DNA of 64,000 nucleotides from Lysobacter sp. 5GHs7-4 (GTDB lineage Bacteria; Pseudomonadota; Gammaproteobacteria; Xanthomonadales; Xanthomonadaceae), in the NCBI RefSeq assembly GCF_021284765.1, contig NZ_CP089924.1:1816001-1880000 (forward strand). The letters run 5' to 3'. The notes beneath the pieces were generated by a model, which did not search any database, was not told the origin of the DNA, and saw nothing but the letters and a program-made list of their open reading frames with translations. The first letter of the stretch is position 1. Each line of letters opens with the position of its first letter. Below, piece after piece: positions 1-8,470 of the stretch. Made by a program: the position numbers and the translations under genes.

Positions 1-222
1 GTTGATGTAGGTGTTCGACAGCCACTGCGCCGAACTCATCTCCGGGTACATCGCCTTGTACTCGGCGTTGACGCGGGCGATGAACTGATCGGCGGTCTCG
101 CCCTGGGGCGCGGTGGTCGGCGCGGTGCCGGTGGTGGGCGCGGTCGGTTCTTTCTTGCAACCGGCCAGGCCGATCACGGCGGCGGTGATGCTGAGCGCGA
201 GCAGGGCGCGTAAGGGCTTCAT
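1..222 (-). CDS. M2-family (ACE-like) peptidyl-dipeptidase, N-terminal part
   Basis: Only the first 74 codons are in the window; the gene runs off the left edge. The product starts MKPLRALLALSITAAVIGLAG followed by CKKE, a lipoprotein signal ending in LAGC, so it is probably exported and lipid-anchored. A Thr/Pro/Ala linker leads into 'QFIARVNAEYKAMYPEMSSA', which I recognise as the start of bacterial angiotensin-converting-enzyme-like M2 peptidases of Xanthomonadaceae. These zinc enzymes remove dipeptides from peptide C-termini. The catalytic HEXXH part lies outside the window, so the family call rests on the N-terminus. The long gene-free region upstream may hold its promoter. Confidence 0.68.
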   Translation of the reverse strand, partial: MKPLRALLALSITAAVIGLAGCKKEPTAPTTGTAPTTAPQGETADQFIARVNAEYKAMYPEMSSAQWLSNTYIN

Positions 223-1317
223 AAGGCGGTTCTCTCCAGGACGAATGCACCGCGCCGGGCGCGGGGTGCCCCGAGGCTAGAGGGCCGTCCGATGCGGCGC
301 AAGGCCGGAAAGGCCGGTGTGTGCGCCAATCCCCGCGCCACCGCCGTCGGCCTTGGCGGCGTGGGTCGGCAGGCTGTGCGCCGCTTGCCGGCCGGCTTGC
401 CCGTGTGCGACGGCCGCGCGCGCCGCGCCCGCGTTTTTCGCGCAAACCGCCGCCGCGGCGGCCCGCGCATAACGCGGTGGGTGACGCATAGCGGCAACAG
501 TCATGCCAATCTTGTACAGCTACCGTTCATATTCAGGTGATGGCGATGTGAAATCTCGGAGTCGTTTGTCGTTAAAAATCCGAGATACGCCGGTTAATGG
601 CGCTTATTTCCGAGAATAGGATTCAATCGCAAAACTGCGGCTCGGGGCTTGTTTGTGCCCCACCGCATGCACTAAAACCGACCTTAGTCATAAAAAAATC
701 ATTTGATTTGTGACCAAGAAGCGGGAAAGGTGACGCTCCAGGGCAGGCTGTAAAGCCTTGGGGAGGTTCGCCCGGTACGCCAAGGAAGGTCTGAACTCGC
801 GCCGGCGCGCAACGCGCGCCGCGCAGGACCGACCGAACGAACGCCGGGGAGGGCGTGGGGTACCGAGCGACAGGCTGGCCTGTTCGTGCAAGGGGTAAGA
901 AGGGAGCGGTAGCAAATGCTCGAAGGCGCAGGCCCGGATGGCCGCGTCTAGCCATGGATGCTCGTCCGGCGCGGCTCTGCGGAGCGGTCGGGCGCGAGGT
1001 AGGAGATGGACCGGTCGTCGGCGGCAAGGGAGGCCGTCGGGACGTCAGCGGCGATGAGGATGGGTAGGGTTACAGAGGGCTCGGCGGCACCGTCCGGAGG
1101 ACGGCGGCCGCGGCGAAGGATCGCACGGGCGCGCAGGCCGCAAGGCCGCGCGCGACGCGGGTGCCCATCGGATCGGCGTGCCAGGGACGGTATCGAATGC
1201 GGGGCTGTAGCGAGCCCCAATGCGTGCGCCCGGAGGGCGTGCGCGACGGCCGCGGTGGCCGTCGCCGGGCAGCGCCTGCGGGCGCGCTGCGCGGCGGCGC
1301 CGCGGTAGTCGTAGGGA
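223..1317. other. Gene-free region with GGA-rich strand and hairpins
   Basis: I find no convincing gene in these 1.1 kb; open frames here are short and arginine/alanine-rich with no family resemblance. Positions 540-720 are clearly more AT-rich than the surroundings and could hold promoters in either direction. From about 715 to 1240 the plus strand carries roughly 20 GGA triplets against 3 TCC. Hairpins cluster at the right end: 1090-1104 (6-bp stem, GGA loop), 1201-1218, 1222-1244 (10-bp stem including two pairs that are G-U in plus-strand RNA, GGA loop), 1245-1263 and 1269-1290. The hairpins nearest 1317 could also stop transcription of the leftward gene that ends at 1318, although no T-tract follows. 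Confidence 0.5.
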
Positions 1318-1893
1318 TCAGGCCGCCGGCGCCAGGGACGCGCCCGGCAGCTTCAGGCAGCGCAGATCGGCATCGGCCAGATCGCGCTCGTGCAACCAGC
1401 GCCAGGCCGCGTCGGCATCGTGATCGACGTAGGCGCGCGCCGACCCCAGACGGAAGGTGTAGCCCCAGGCGTCCATGTCGGCGAGTACGCGCTCGCGGCC
1501 GACGCCGGGCAGGGCCTCGCCGAGCAGGCTCTGCAGCACGCACACCGCATCCTCTTCCTCGACCGAGTCGGTGGCGTCGGTGTGCACGGCGGCGCGGCGT
1601 TGCGGCGGCAGCACGATCAGGTGCGCGGCCTCGTGCAGCAGCGAATGCACCGGCGTGTCGCCGCGCGCGTACACGTCGCTGCCGATCAGGCCGGCCTCGC
1701 ATTCGCCCCAGTAGCTGCCGGGAATGGCCTCGCCGTCGCCGACGCGCACCAGGTTCAGGCCGTAGCGCGCCAGCAGCGCGGCGACGGCGCCGTGGTCGAT
1801 GTCGGACAGGGTGAGCACGGTGGAGCCGGGGGCGGGGTCGCAGGAGAGCTCGGCGAGTTTGGAGCAGTGAGCGAAAGCGGCGTTACGCCCCAC
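1318..1893 (-). CDS. Conserved protein with HExxH zinc-peptidase-like motif
   Basis: A 191-residue protein of no named family that I recognise. Around residue 88 it has 'HSLLHEAAHLIVLPPQRRA', an HEAAH motif typical of zinc metallopeptidases, followed by an acidic stretch (DSVEEEDAVC) that could supply the third ligand. No signal peptide or membrane segment is seen, so it is probably cytoplasmic. The start is a GTG at 1893 with GGAG six bases upstream. An inner GTG at codon 26 is the alternative. It lies 23 bases after minE in the same direction, so it is probably co-transcribed with the min genes. The enzymatic role is inferred from the motif alone. Confidence 0.7.
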   Translation of the reverse strand: MGRNAAFAHCSKLAELSCDPAPGSTVLTLSDIDHGAVAALLARYGLNLVRVGDGEAIPGSYWGECEAGLIGSDVYARGDTPVHSLLHEAAHLIVLPPQRRAAVHTDATDSVEEEDAVCVLQSLLGEALPGVGRERVLADMDAWGYTFRLGSARAYVDHDADAAWRWLHERDLADADLRCLKLPGASLAPAA

Positions 1894-1916
1894 TCGCTAC
1901 TCCGCACTCGCACTCC

Positions 1917-2177
1917 TCAAGCCGCGCTGGGGCGGTCAGGCAGGGCCACGGAAATGTCGAGCACGTCGTGCTCGCCTTCCTTGACCAGGTCCACCTTGAC
2001 CGACTCGACGTCGACGTTGACGTACTTGCGGATCACCTCGAGCAGCTCGCGCTGCAGCATCGGCAGGTACTCCGGGCCGCCGCGGCCGGCGCGCTCGTGG
2101 GCGACGATGATGCGCAGGCGGTCCTTGGCGACCGAGGCGGTCTGCTTCTTGGCCAGCAGGAAGTCGAACAGTCCCAT
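1917..2177 (-). CDS. minE: Cell division topological specificity factor MinE
   Basis: The 86-residue product has the usual MinE size and begins '[20 protein letters not shown]', the amphipathic membrane-binding start and the anti-MinCD region of the family. The C-terminal half forms the dimeric topological-specificity domain. MinE stimulates the MinD ATPase and drives pole-to-pole oscillation, so that MinCD blocks Z-ring assembly only away from midcell. It follows minD with only two bases between the stop and the ATG, in the conserved order minC-minD-minE. Confidence 0.97.
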   Translation of the reverse strand: MGLFDFLLAKKQTASVAKDRLRIIVAHERAGRGGPEYLPMLQRELLEVIRKYVNVDVESVKVDLVKEGEHDVLDISVALPDRPSAA

Positions 2178-2179
2178 GC

Positions 2180-2989
2180 TCAGCCTCCGAAGATCTTGCT
2201 GAAGAAGCCCTTCTTTTCCACTTGCACGAAGCGCATCGGGCGGGTGTCGCCGAGCAGGCGCGCGACCGCGTCGTCGTAGGCCTGGGCCGCGTCGGACTCG
2301 GTCTCCAGGATCACCGGCTCGCCCTTGTTGGAGGCGTTGAGCACGTCGCCGGATTCGGGGATCACGCCCACGGTCTTGAGGCCGAGGATTTCCTCGACGT
2401 CGCCGACGCTGAGCATCTCGCCGGTTTCCACGCGCTTGGGGCTGTAGCGGGTCAGCAGCAGGTGCTCCTTGACGCGCTCGCCGTTCTCGGCGCGACGGGT
2501 CTTGGACGCGAGCAGGCCGAGGATGCGGTCGGAGTCGCGCACCGAGGACACTTCCGGATTGACCACCACCACCGCCTGGTCGGCGAAGTACATGGCCAGG
2601 AACGCGCCCTTCTCGATGCCGGCCGGCGAGTCGCAGACGATGTAGTCGAAGCCGTCGGCGATCAGATCGTCGAGCACCTTCTGCACGCCTTCCTTGGTCA
2701 GCGCGTCCTTGTCGCGGGTCTGCGAAGCGGCCAGCACGTACAGATTGTCGAAGCGCTTGTCCTTGATCAGCGACTGCTTGAGCGTCGCCTCGCCGTTGAC
2801 GACGTTGACGAAGTCGTACACCACGCGGCGTTCGCAGCCCATGATCAGGTCGAGGTTGCGCAGACCGACGTCGAAGTCGATCACGGCGACCTTGTGGCCG
2901 CGGCGCGCGAGGCCGCAAGCGACGCTGGCGCTGGTCGTGGTCTTGCCGACGCCGCCCTTGCCCGAGGTGACTACGATGATTTCGGCCAA
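2180..2989 (-). CDS. minD: Septum site-determining ATPase MinD
   Basis: A 269-residue ParA/MinD-family ATPase. The deviant Walker A motif GKGGVGKT occupies residues 10-17, and the C-terminus ends in a basic amphipathic helix ([13 protein letters not shown]) typical of the MinD membrane-targeting sequence. MinD-ATP dimers bind the inner membrane and recruit MinC; MinE triggers hydrolysis. The start is a TTG at 2989, fixed by the strong ribosome site AGGAGGAA just upstream and by the position of the Walker A motif. It sits between minC and minE and overlaps neither. Confidence 0.97.
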   Translation of the reverse strand: MAEIIVVTSGKGGVGKTTTSASVACGLARRGHKVAVIDFDVGLRNLDLIMGCERRVVYDFVNVVNGEATLKQSLIKDKRFDNLYVLAASQTRDKDALTKEGVQKVLDDLIADGFDYIVCDSPAGIEKGAFLAMYFADQAVVVVNPEVSSVRDSDRILGLLASKTRRAENGERVKEHLLLTRYSPKRVETGEMLSVGDVEEILGLKTVGVIPESGDVLNASNKGEPVILETESDAAQAYDDAVARLLGDTRPMRFVQVEKKGFFSKIFGG

Positions 2990-3014
2990 GTTGTATTCCT
3001 CCTAAAGTGCGGCC

Positions 3015-3791
3015 TCAATCAAGGGCCGCGATCATGATCTGTTCGTCTTCGAGCCAGACCTGCACGGCCTTGCCGCGCAGCGTCTTGGGGATGTCTTCCA
3101 GCACTTTGTAATTGCCGGCGATCGCCACCAGTTCGGCATGGAACTCGCGGCAGAAGATGCGCGCCTGGGCGTTGCCCTGGGCGCCGGCCAGCGCGCGTCC
3201 GCGCAGCGGGCCGTAGATGTGCACCGAACCGTCGGCGATCACCTCGGCGCCGGCGCCGACCGCGGTCAGCACGGTCAGGTCGCGGTTCTCGGCGTAGATC
3301 TGCTGGCCCGAGCGCACCGGCGCGGACTGGATCAGTCCGGGCGCGGCGGCGGCTGCGGCGATCTTGGCCGGCGCGGGCGCCGCGGCGGGCGCTTCGCGGC
3401 GTGCGGGCGCCGGTGCGGCGGCCGGGGGCGGCGCGGGTTCGTCGTCGCCGCGCTCGTACTGGGCGCGGAATTTCGCCAACAGCGGCAGGCCCAGCGCCTC
3501 GGACAGGCGCTCGGTTTCGCTGGTGCCGTAGGCCAGCGCGACCGGCAGCACGCCGGCGGCGCGCAGGCCGTCCAGCAGCGCCTGCGCGGTGGCGGCGTCC
3601 GGGGTGTGGCTGAGACCGCCGAAGTCGATGACCACGGCGGCGCGGCCGAACAGCTTGGGCGCGCGCTGCACGCGGCCGCGCATCTCCTCGATCAGGCGCG
3701 CCACGTCCAGCGTGCGCACGCGCAGGTTGGCGATGCCGACCTGGCCGATCTTGAGTTCGCCCGCCTGTTCGTAATCCACCGCCACGCTCAC
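3015..3791 (-). CDS. minC: Septum site-determining protein MinC
   Basis: A 258-residue MinC. The N-terminal FtsZ-inhibiting domain covers roughly residues 1-105 (including KIGQVGIANLRVRTLD and RAPKLFGRAAVVIDFGGL). An Ala/Pro-rich linker follows to about 150, then the right-handed beta-helix domain (VHIYGPLRGRALAGAQGN) that binds MinD and drives dimerisation. The start is GTG at 3791, forming a GTGA overlap with the stop of the upstream acetyltransferase; this also matches where MinC homologues begin. MinC antagonises FtsZ polymerisation where MinD places it on the membrane. Confidence 0.95.
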   Translation of the reverse strand: MSVAVDYEQAGELKIGQVGIANLRVRTLDVARLIEEMRGRVQRAPKLFGRAAVVIDFGGLSHTPDAATAQALLDGLRAAGVLPVALAYGTSETERLSEALGLPLLAKFRAQYERGDDEPAPPPAAAPAPARREAPAAAPAPAKIAAAAAAPGLIQSAPVRSGQQIYAENRDLTVLTAVGAGAEVIADGSVHIYGPLRGRALAGAQGNAQARIFCREFHAELVAIAGNYKVLEDIPKTLRGKAVQVWLEDEQIMIAALD

Positions 3792-4402
3792 GGGCAGGTA
3801 CCCGTCGGGCGCCGCGCCAGGGAGTCGTCGTGACCGAGGGCGGTGCGCGGACGGGTCAGCCAGGGTTGATCGGGCAAATCGTCGCCGTAGGTGTCGCGCA
3901 CCCAGGCGTAGCTGCACAACGGCTTCATCAGCATCGCCGCGCGCACGTCGGCCTCGGCCATCACGTGCTGGCCGACCTCGCGGAAGCCGAAGCTGCCGTG
4001 GAACAGCAGCGCCGGATCGTTGCCGCCTTCCAGGAACACCTCGCAGGCCAGCTGCGGATAGCGCAGCTCGGCGTAGCTCTGGGCGTCGGCATAGAACGCG
4101 CGGCCGACGCCGCCGCCGCGACGGCGGCTGGCGACCACGATGCGGTCGATATAGAAGAAGTCCGGATAGCGCTCGCGAAACCAGCGGAAGTTGCTGCTGT
4201 CGTGTTCGCTGTGGCTGCCCATGCCGATCAGGAAACCCGCCATGGTTCCGTCGCGCTCGGCGACCCGGAAGTACTCGGCGCGGTCGAAGAAGTGGCGCAG
4301 TCTCGCCGCATCCAGCGGCAGGATCGCAGGTCCGGCAGCGTTGTTGAGTGCAAGGACGGAATCCAGCTCGTGCTCACGCACGTCGCGGACGACGATCGAC
4401 AT
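3788..4402 (-). CDS. GNAT-family N-acetyltransferase heading the min operon
   Basis: A 204-residue GNAT-fold protein. The acetyl-CoA binding region is around 'RIVVASRRRGGGVGRAFY' (Q/RxxGxG/A-like), and 'GNDPALLFHGSFGFREVG' matches the C-terminal beta-strand region of the fold. The chosen ATG (4402) begins MSIVVRDVREHELD; a longer frame upstream lacks support. Its stop overlaps the GTG of minC by four bases, so it is translationally coupled to minC and likely shares its promoter in the 183-bp gap before the divergent histidine kinase gene. The substrate cannot be deduced. Confidence 0.85.
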   Translation of the reverse strand: MSIVVRDVREHELDSVLALNNAAGPAILPLDAARLRHFFDRAEYFRVAERDGTMAGFLIGMGSHSEHDSSNFRWFRERYPDFFYIDRIVVASRRRGGGVGRAFYADAQSYAELRYPQLACEVFLEGGNDPALLFHGSFGFREVGQHVMAEADVRAAMLMKPLCSYAWVRDTYGDDLPDQPWLTRPRTALGHDDSLARRPTGTCP

Positions 4403-4585
4403 TCCAGGCTCCAGTATTCGCAAGCCGGCCACGAAATCGGTGGCCGGCGGCGCCGATTATCGCATGGCCGCCCCCTCCGGGCGACCGCCGCGACGGCCAT
4501 GCCGAATCGGGCTGCCGGCCGCGCGGCACGGCGCCCATGACTTTCGGACGGCTCCGGGCCGGGCGCCAGCCGTTAGCATGCGTTC

Positions 4586-5791
4586 ATGCTGGCGCGCCTC
4601 ACCCATACCCGACTGCTGCGTTACGCCGGCCTGTTCACCTGGGGCCTGCTGGGCTGCTGGCTGCTGTCGATCTGGCTGGACCCGGGCTATTTCCAGCTCG
4701 AGCCCGGCCAGTCGCTGGTGCCGGTCTACCTGCAGGTTCTGCGCTGGGTCGCGGTCTACCTGACCTTCGGCATCGTCTACTGGTGGATCACCCGCTCGCT
4801 GGGCGAACGCCAGACCGGCATCGTCGACCACCTGCTGCTGCTGGTGCTGACCGGCTGCGCGATCGGCGTCAGCTATTACTCCAACACCGGCCTGGGCAGC
4901 GTGCTGTTCATGGTCATCGCCGGCCTGTTGCCGTGGATGCTGCCGCTGCGCGTGGGCATCGTCTGGCTGTTGGTCGGCAACCTGGCGATCACCCCGGTGT
5001 TCGTGCAGGCGCTGGACATCCCGCCGCTGGTGGCGGTGCTGCAGTCGCTGCTGTACATGGGCTTCTCCAGCTTCGTGTTCGTGACCGCGCTGGTCGCGTT
5101 GCAGCAGACCCAGGCGCGCGAGGAGCAGCGCCGCCTCAACGCCGAGCTGCGCGCCACCCGCGCCCTGCTGGCCGAGAGCGCGCGCATCAACGAGCGCACC
5201 CGCATCTCGCGCGAGCTGCACGACCTGCTGGGCCACCATCTGACCGCGCTGAGCCTGAATCTGGAGGTCGCCGGCCACCTGTCCGACGGCCGCGCCAAGG
5301 AACACGTGCAGCAGGCCCACGCGCTGGCGCGGCTGCTGCTGACCGACGTGCGCGAGGCGGTCAGCCAGCTGCGCGAGAACGGCGCGATCGACCTGGCCGT
5401 GGCCCTGCGCCCGCTGGCCGAGAACGTGCCCGCGCTCGACATCCGCATGGACATCGAAAGCCCGCTGACCCTGGACGATCCCGAGCGCGCCCACGTGCTG
5501 ATGCGCTGCACCCAGGAAATCATCACCAACGCCGTGCGCCACGCCGGCGCGCGCCATCTCGACATCCAGGTCCGCCGCGACAAGGACTGCATCGTGATGG
5601 ACGCGCGCGACGACGGCCACGGCGCCGACAATCCCGTCTCCGGCAATGGACTGCGCGGCATGCGCGAGCGCCTGGTCCAGCACGGTGGCGATTTGCGTAT
5701 CGAAACCCGGCCGGAGGCAGGCTTTTGCCTGCATCTCACGCTGCCGGCCTCGGCGGCCGCGGCCGCCGCCTGTGAAGGAGTCACCGCATGA
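4586..5791 (+). CDS. Membrane sensor histidine kinase, HisKA_3 (LiaS/DesK type)
   Basis: A 401-residue sensor. Residues 1-170 form about five or six hydrophobic membrane segments with almost no periplasmic domain, suggesting membrane-stress or intramembrane sensing as in DesK/LiaS kinases. A coiled-coil linker (about 172-200) leads to the dimerisation/phosphoacceptor box 'RISRELHDLLGHHLTALS' with the phosphorylatable His at 212. The HATPase domain shows an N-box (EIITNAVRHAGA) and a G-box (GNGLRGMRERL). It overlaps the response regulator gene by four bases (ATGA), giving a cognate pair. The signal is unknown. Confidence 0.93.
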   Translation: MLARLTHTRLLRYAGLFTWGLLGCWLLSIWLDPGYFQLEPGQSLVPVYLQVLRWVAVYLTFGIVYWWITRSLGERQTGIVDHLLLLVLTGCAIGVSYYSNTGLGSVLFMVIAGLLPWMLPLRVGIVWLLVGNLAITPVFVQALDIPPLVAVLQSLLYMGFSSFVFVTALVALQQTQAREEQRRLNAELRATRALLAESARINERTRISRELHDLLGHHLTALSLNLEVAGHLSDGRAKEHVQQAHALARLLLTDVREAVSQLRENGAIDLAVALRPLAENVPALDIRMDIESPLTLDDPERAHVLMRCTQEIITNAVRHAGARHLDIQVRRDKDCIVMDARDDGHGADNPVSGNGLRGMRERLVQHGGDLRIETRPEAGFCLHLTLPASAAAAAACEGVTA

Positions 5792-6465
5792 CCCCCAGCT
5801 CAGACACTGCCCGTCCCGCCCGCACCATCCGTGTCCTGCTCGTCGACGACCAGACCCTGGTCCGCCAGGGCGTGCGCTCGCTGCTGGCGCTGGCCGAGGG
5901 CATCGAAGTGGTCGCCGAGGCCGGCGACGGCCGCCAGGCGGTCGAAATCGTGCCGCAGGTGCGTCCGGACGTGGTCCTGATGGACATGCGCATGCCGGTG
6001 ATGTCCGGCCTGGAGGCCCTGCAGGCCCTGGCCCGGGCCGGCAACCTGCCGCCGACCATCATCCTGACCACCTTCGACGACGACCAGCTGGTGCTGGCCG
6101 GGCTCAAGGCCGGCGCCAAGGGCTATCTGCTCAAGGACGTGTCGCTGGAACAGCTGGTCGGCGCGATCCAGACCGTCGCCGACGGCGGCTCGCTGGTGCA
6201 GCCGGCGGTCACCCAGCGCCTGTTGTCGGGCCTGGAGCACATGCGCAACGATTTCGTCAGCCTGGACCGCCCGGACCCGCTGACCGAGCGCGAGACCGAG
6301 ATCCTGCGCCTGATGGCCGGCGGCTTCTCCAACAAGGAGATCGCCAACTCGTTGGGCGTGGCCGAAGGCACGATCAAGAACCATGTCTCCAACATCCTGT
6401 CGAAGCTGGGCGTGCGCGACCGCACCCGCGCCGTGCTCAAGGCCTTCGAGCTGCAGCTGGTCTGA
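5788..6465 (+). CDS. NarL/LuxR-family response regulator
   Basis: A 225-residue regulator with an N-terminal receiver domain (phosphoacceptor Asp at about residue 66 in VVLMDMRMP; the DD pair of the acidic pocket in LLVDDQTLV; Lys in LLKDVS). The C-terminal LuxR-type helix-turn-helix runs from about 168 to 220 (LTERETEILRLMAGGFSNKE). It is coupled to the upstream histidine kinase by an ATGA overlap and would be phosphorylated by it. Targets are not visible; the SRPBCC gene 300 bp downstream is a candidate but has its own upstream gap. Confidence 0.94.
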   Translation: MTPSSDTARPARTIRVLLVDDQTLVRQGVRSLLALAEGIEVVAEAGDGRQAVEIVPQVRPDVVLMDMRMPVMSGLEALQALARAGNLPPTIILTTFDDDQLVLAGLKAGAKGYLLKDVSLEQLVGAIQTVADGGSLVQPAVTQRLLSGLEHMRNDFVSLDRPDPLTERETEILRLMAGGFSNKEIANSLGVAEGTIKNHVSNILSKLGVRDRTRAVLKAFELQLV

Positions 6466-6771
6466 TCCGGCTGCGCCCCGGTTCGGCGCATCGCGCCGGG
6501 CCGGGACCGCCCCGCGCGTCGCGCCCGGCGCCCGTTTCGCCCTCGTTAAAGTCCCGATCGCGGCGGCTCGCGGCGCGTTCGCCGCCGGTCGCGCGTCCGT
6601 GCTTTGCCGTAGGTTGCGATTTCGTTTGCGGGGCGTCGCGGTCCGTCGCCCGCCGCCGGCTTGCCCGCATGGGGCGGTTGCGACGGATGACTGCCCCGAC
6701 ACCGGCTTCCTTGATACGATTGTGGGTCTGCGCCCCGGCCCGATCCGGGTCCCGGCCTTGGAGAAACCTGA
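6466..6771. other. Gene-free spacer
   Basis: About 300 bases between the response regulator and the SRPBCC gene. No gene or strong terminator is visible. The segment 6680-6771 is the likely promoter and leader region of the downstream gene, but no clear sigma-70 boxes stand out. Confidence 0.4.
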
Positions 6772-7848
6772 ATGACCCGTCTGATCGAGTTTTTGATTTC
6801 CCTGGCGATCGTCGCCGTGCTGTTCCTGGTCGTCGGCGTTGCGCTGCCGTCCAGCCGTCACCTGTCGCACTCGGTTGAGACCAACCGCAAGATGACCATC
6901 GTGTTCGACACCTTGAACAGCCTGCACCGGTTCAAGGATTGGAATCCGCTGGTCATGAAAGACCCGAACATGCAGCTGAAGCTGGCCGGCCCGGACGCCG
7001 GCGTGGGCGCGCGCCTCGAGTACACCTCCAAGGAAAAGAACCTGGGCGACGGCAGCTGGGAAATCACCGCCTCCGAGCCGGGTAAGCGCGTCGCCTACAA
7101 GATCGACGACATCCTGCGCGGCGACAACAAGCGCACCGAATTCACCCTGCGTCCGACCGGCCGCAACAACCGCAACGTCGAGATCACCCAGACCTACGAC
7201 GTCGACTACGGTTGGAACATGCTGGGCCGCTACTCCGGCCTGTACGTCAGCAGCAGCGTCGGCGAGGACATCAAGCTCGGCCTGTCGCGCCTGAGCAACA
7301 TGCTCGCCGCGGTGCCTAACCTCGACTACGCCGACCTCAGCAAGGACAACCCGGCCAACAAGCCGAAGTTCGTCCAGCGCGAAGCCGAGAACCTGCTGAT
7401 CGTCACCGCCGCCGTGGACCGCGACAACGCCAAGGTCCAGGGCCAGATGAACAGCAACATGGAATGGATCAAGAAGGTGATGGCCGCCAACGGCCTGGAA
7501 GCCGCCGGTCCGATGCGCATCATCACCAACGAGTTCGGCACCGAGACCTATTCGTTCGACGTCGCCCAGCCGGTGCGCAAGGTCGGCGCGACCGGTCCGG
7601 CCACCGAGCTGGACGTGAAGGTCGAAGGCCCGGTCAAGGCCGTGTTCCTGGGCCAGGCCAAGGTCGCCACCGTGCCGTTCAAGGGCCACATGGCCAACCT
7701 GCCCAAGGTCCGCGACGCGCTGCGCGCCTGGGCCATGACCCAGGGCGACGAGACCATCGACCGTCCGTACGAGACCTGGAAGGCCGGCGTCGAGAAGAGC
7801 TTCACCGAGGAAGGCGACTACGACGTGTACTGGACCGTCAAGGAATAA
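6772..7848 (+). CDS. Membrane-anchored SRPBCC (START-like) protein with GyrI-like C-terminal domain
   Basis: A 358-residue protein. An N-terminal hydrophobic segment (residues 5-27) anchors or exports it. Residues about 35-180 look like a polyketide cyclase/START-like SRPBCC domain (LHRFKDWNPLV, GDGSWEITASEPGKRVAYKI). Residues about 200-355 resemble the GyrI-like small-molecule/effector-binding fold, ending FTEEGDYDVYWTVKE. Both halves are ligand-binding folds, so a role in binding a hydrophobic molecule at the membrane is plausible, but no reaction can be assigned. It is a single gene closed by a strong terminator. Confidence 0.8.
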   Translation: MTRLIEFLISLAIVAVLFLVVGVALPSSRHLSHSVETNRKMTIVFDTLNSLHRFKDWNPLVMKDPNMQLKLAGPDAGVGARLEYTSKEKNLGDGSWEITASEPGKRVAYKIDDILRGDNKRTEFTLRPTGRNNRNVEITQTYDVDYGWNMLGRYSGLYVSSSVGEDIKLGLSRLSNMLAAVPNLDYADLSKDNPANKPKFVQREAENLLIVTAAVDRDNAKVQGQMNSNMEWIKKVMAANGLEAAGPMRIITNEFGTETYSFDVAQPVRKVGATGPATELDVKVEGPVKAVFLGQAKVATVPFKGHMANLPKVRDALRAWAMTQGDETIDRPYETWKAGVEKSFTEEGDYDVYWTVKE

Positions 7849-7873
7849 GCCTTACTCGTTGTGTTGCACGAAA

Positions 7874-7903
7874 CGCGCCGCGGATTCCGCGGCGCGTTTT
7901 TTT
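7874..7903 (+). terminator. Rho-independent terminator after SRPBCC gene
   Basis: The inverted repeat CGCGCCGCGG/CCGCGGCGCG (7874-7896) is followed by seven T residues, 26 bases after the stop codon. Confidence 0.93.
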
Positions 7904-7933
7904 GTGCGCCGCGCATCGGCGCCGGCCGCTTTC

Positions 7934-7957
7934 TGTGCGAGCGGCGTAAGCCGCGAT
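7934..7957 (+). repeat. Degenerate copy of the 24-bp interspersed repeat
   Basis: TGTGCGAGCGGCGTAAGCCG followed by CGAT differs at two or three positions from the repeat consensus found at 15781, 18809, 33067 and elsewhere. The stem GCGGC/GCCGC is kept. It lies alone in the gap between the terminator and the DUF423 gene. Confidence 0.7.
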
Positions 7958-8095
7958 GCGCGCCGCGCCGCGCATACGCCAACGACGTATCCCGCCGAAT
8001 ACATTCCAGCCCGCCACCTCCGATTCGCAGGACCGGCGCTTGCGGCGCGCAGCCCGCCTGCTATCGTGCCGACACGCACCCGTTGGCCCTTAGGC

Positions 8096-8467
8096 ATGAC
8101 GCCGTCCCACACTCCCAAACCCGCGTCCACGCGCACCCTGGCCGTCGCCGGCGCGGTGCTCGCCGCGGTCTCGGTCGCGCTGTCGGCCTACGCCGCGCAC
8201 GTCGCCGATCCCGCCGCGCAGTCGCGCCTGCAGATGGCGGCGCTGTTCGCTTTCGGTCACGGCGTCGCCCTGGCCGCGCTGGCGCCGGCCGCGGCGCGCC
8301 GGCTGGCGCGGATCGCGCTGGCGGCGTTGTTGATCGGCGTGCTGCTGTTCGCCGGCGGCCTGGCCTCGGCCTATTTCTTCGGCACCAGCACGCGCATGCT
8401 GCCGTTCGGCGGCAGCCTGATGATCCTGGCCTGGCTGCTGTACGCGGCCGACGCCGCGAGGCGCTGA
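8096..8467 (+). CDS. Small integral membrane protein, DUF423 family
   Basis: A 123-residue protein with four hydrophobic segments (about 14-34, 46-65, 70-92, 99-118) and the DUF423 features 'QMAALFAFGHGVALAAL' and a C-terminal 'GGSLMILAWLLYAADA'. DUF423 proteins are widespread four-helix membrane proteins of unknown function. ATG at 8096 was chosen because it places the first membrane segment normally; no strong ribosome site is visible. Three bases separate it from the DNA glycosylase gene, so the two are probably one transcript. Confidence 0.82.
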   Translation: MTPSHTPKPASTRTLAVAGAVLAAVSVALSAYAAHVADPAAQSRLQMAALFAFGHGVALAALAPAAARRLARIALAALLIGVLLFAGGLASAYFFGTSTRMLPFGGSLMILAWLLYAADAARR

Positions 8468-8470
8468 GCC

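Noticed and set aside
540..940. Possible tmRNA, RNase P RNA or riboswitch in the gap before the min genes
   Set aside because: I could not match the conserved cores of these RNAs or of the c-di-GMP riboswitch in either strand. Only the GGA bias and hairpins further right are reported.
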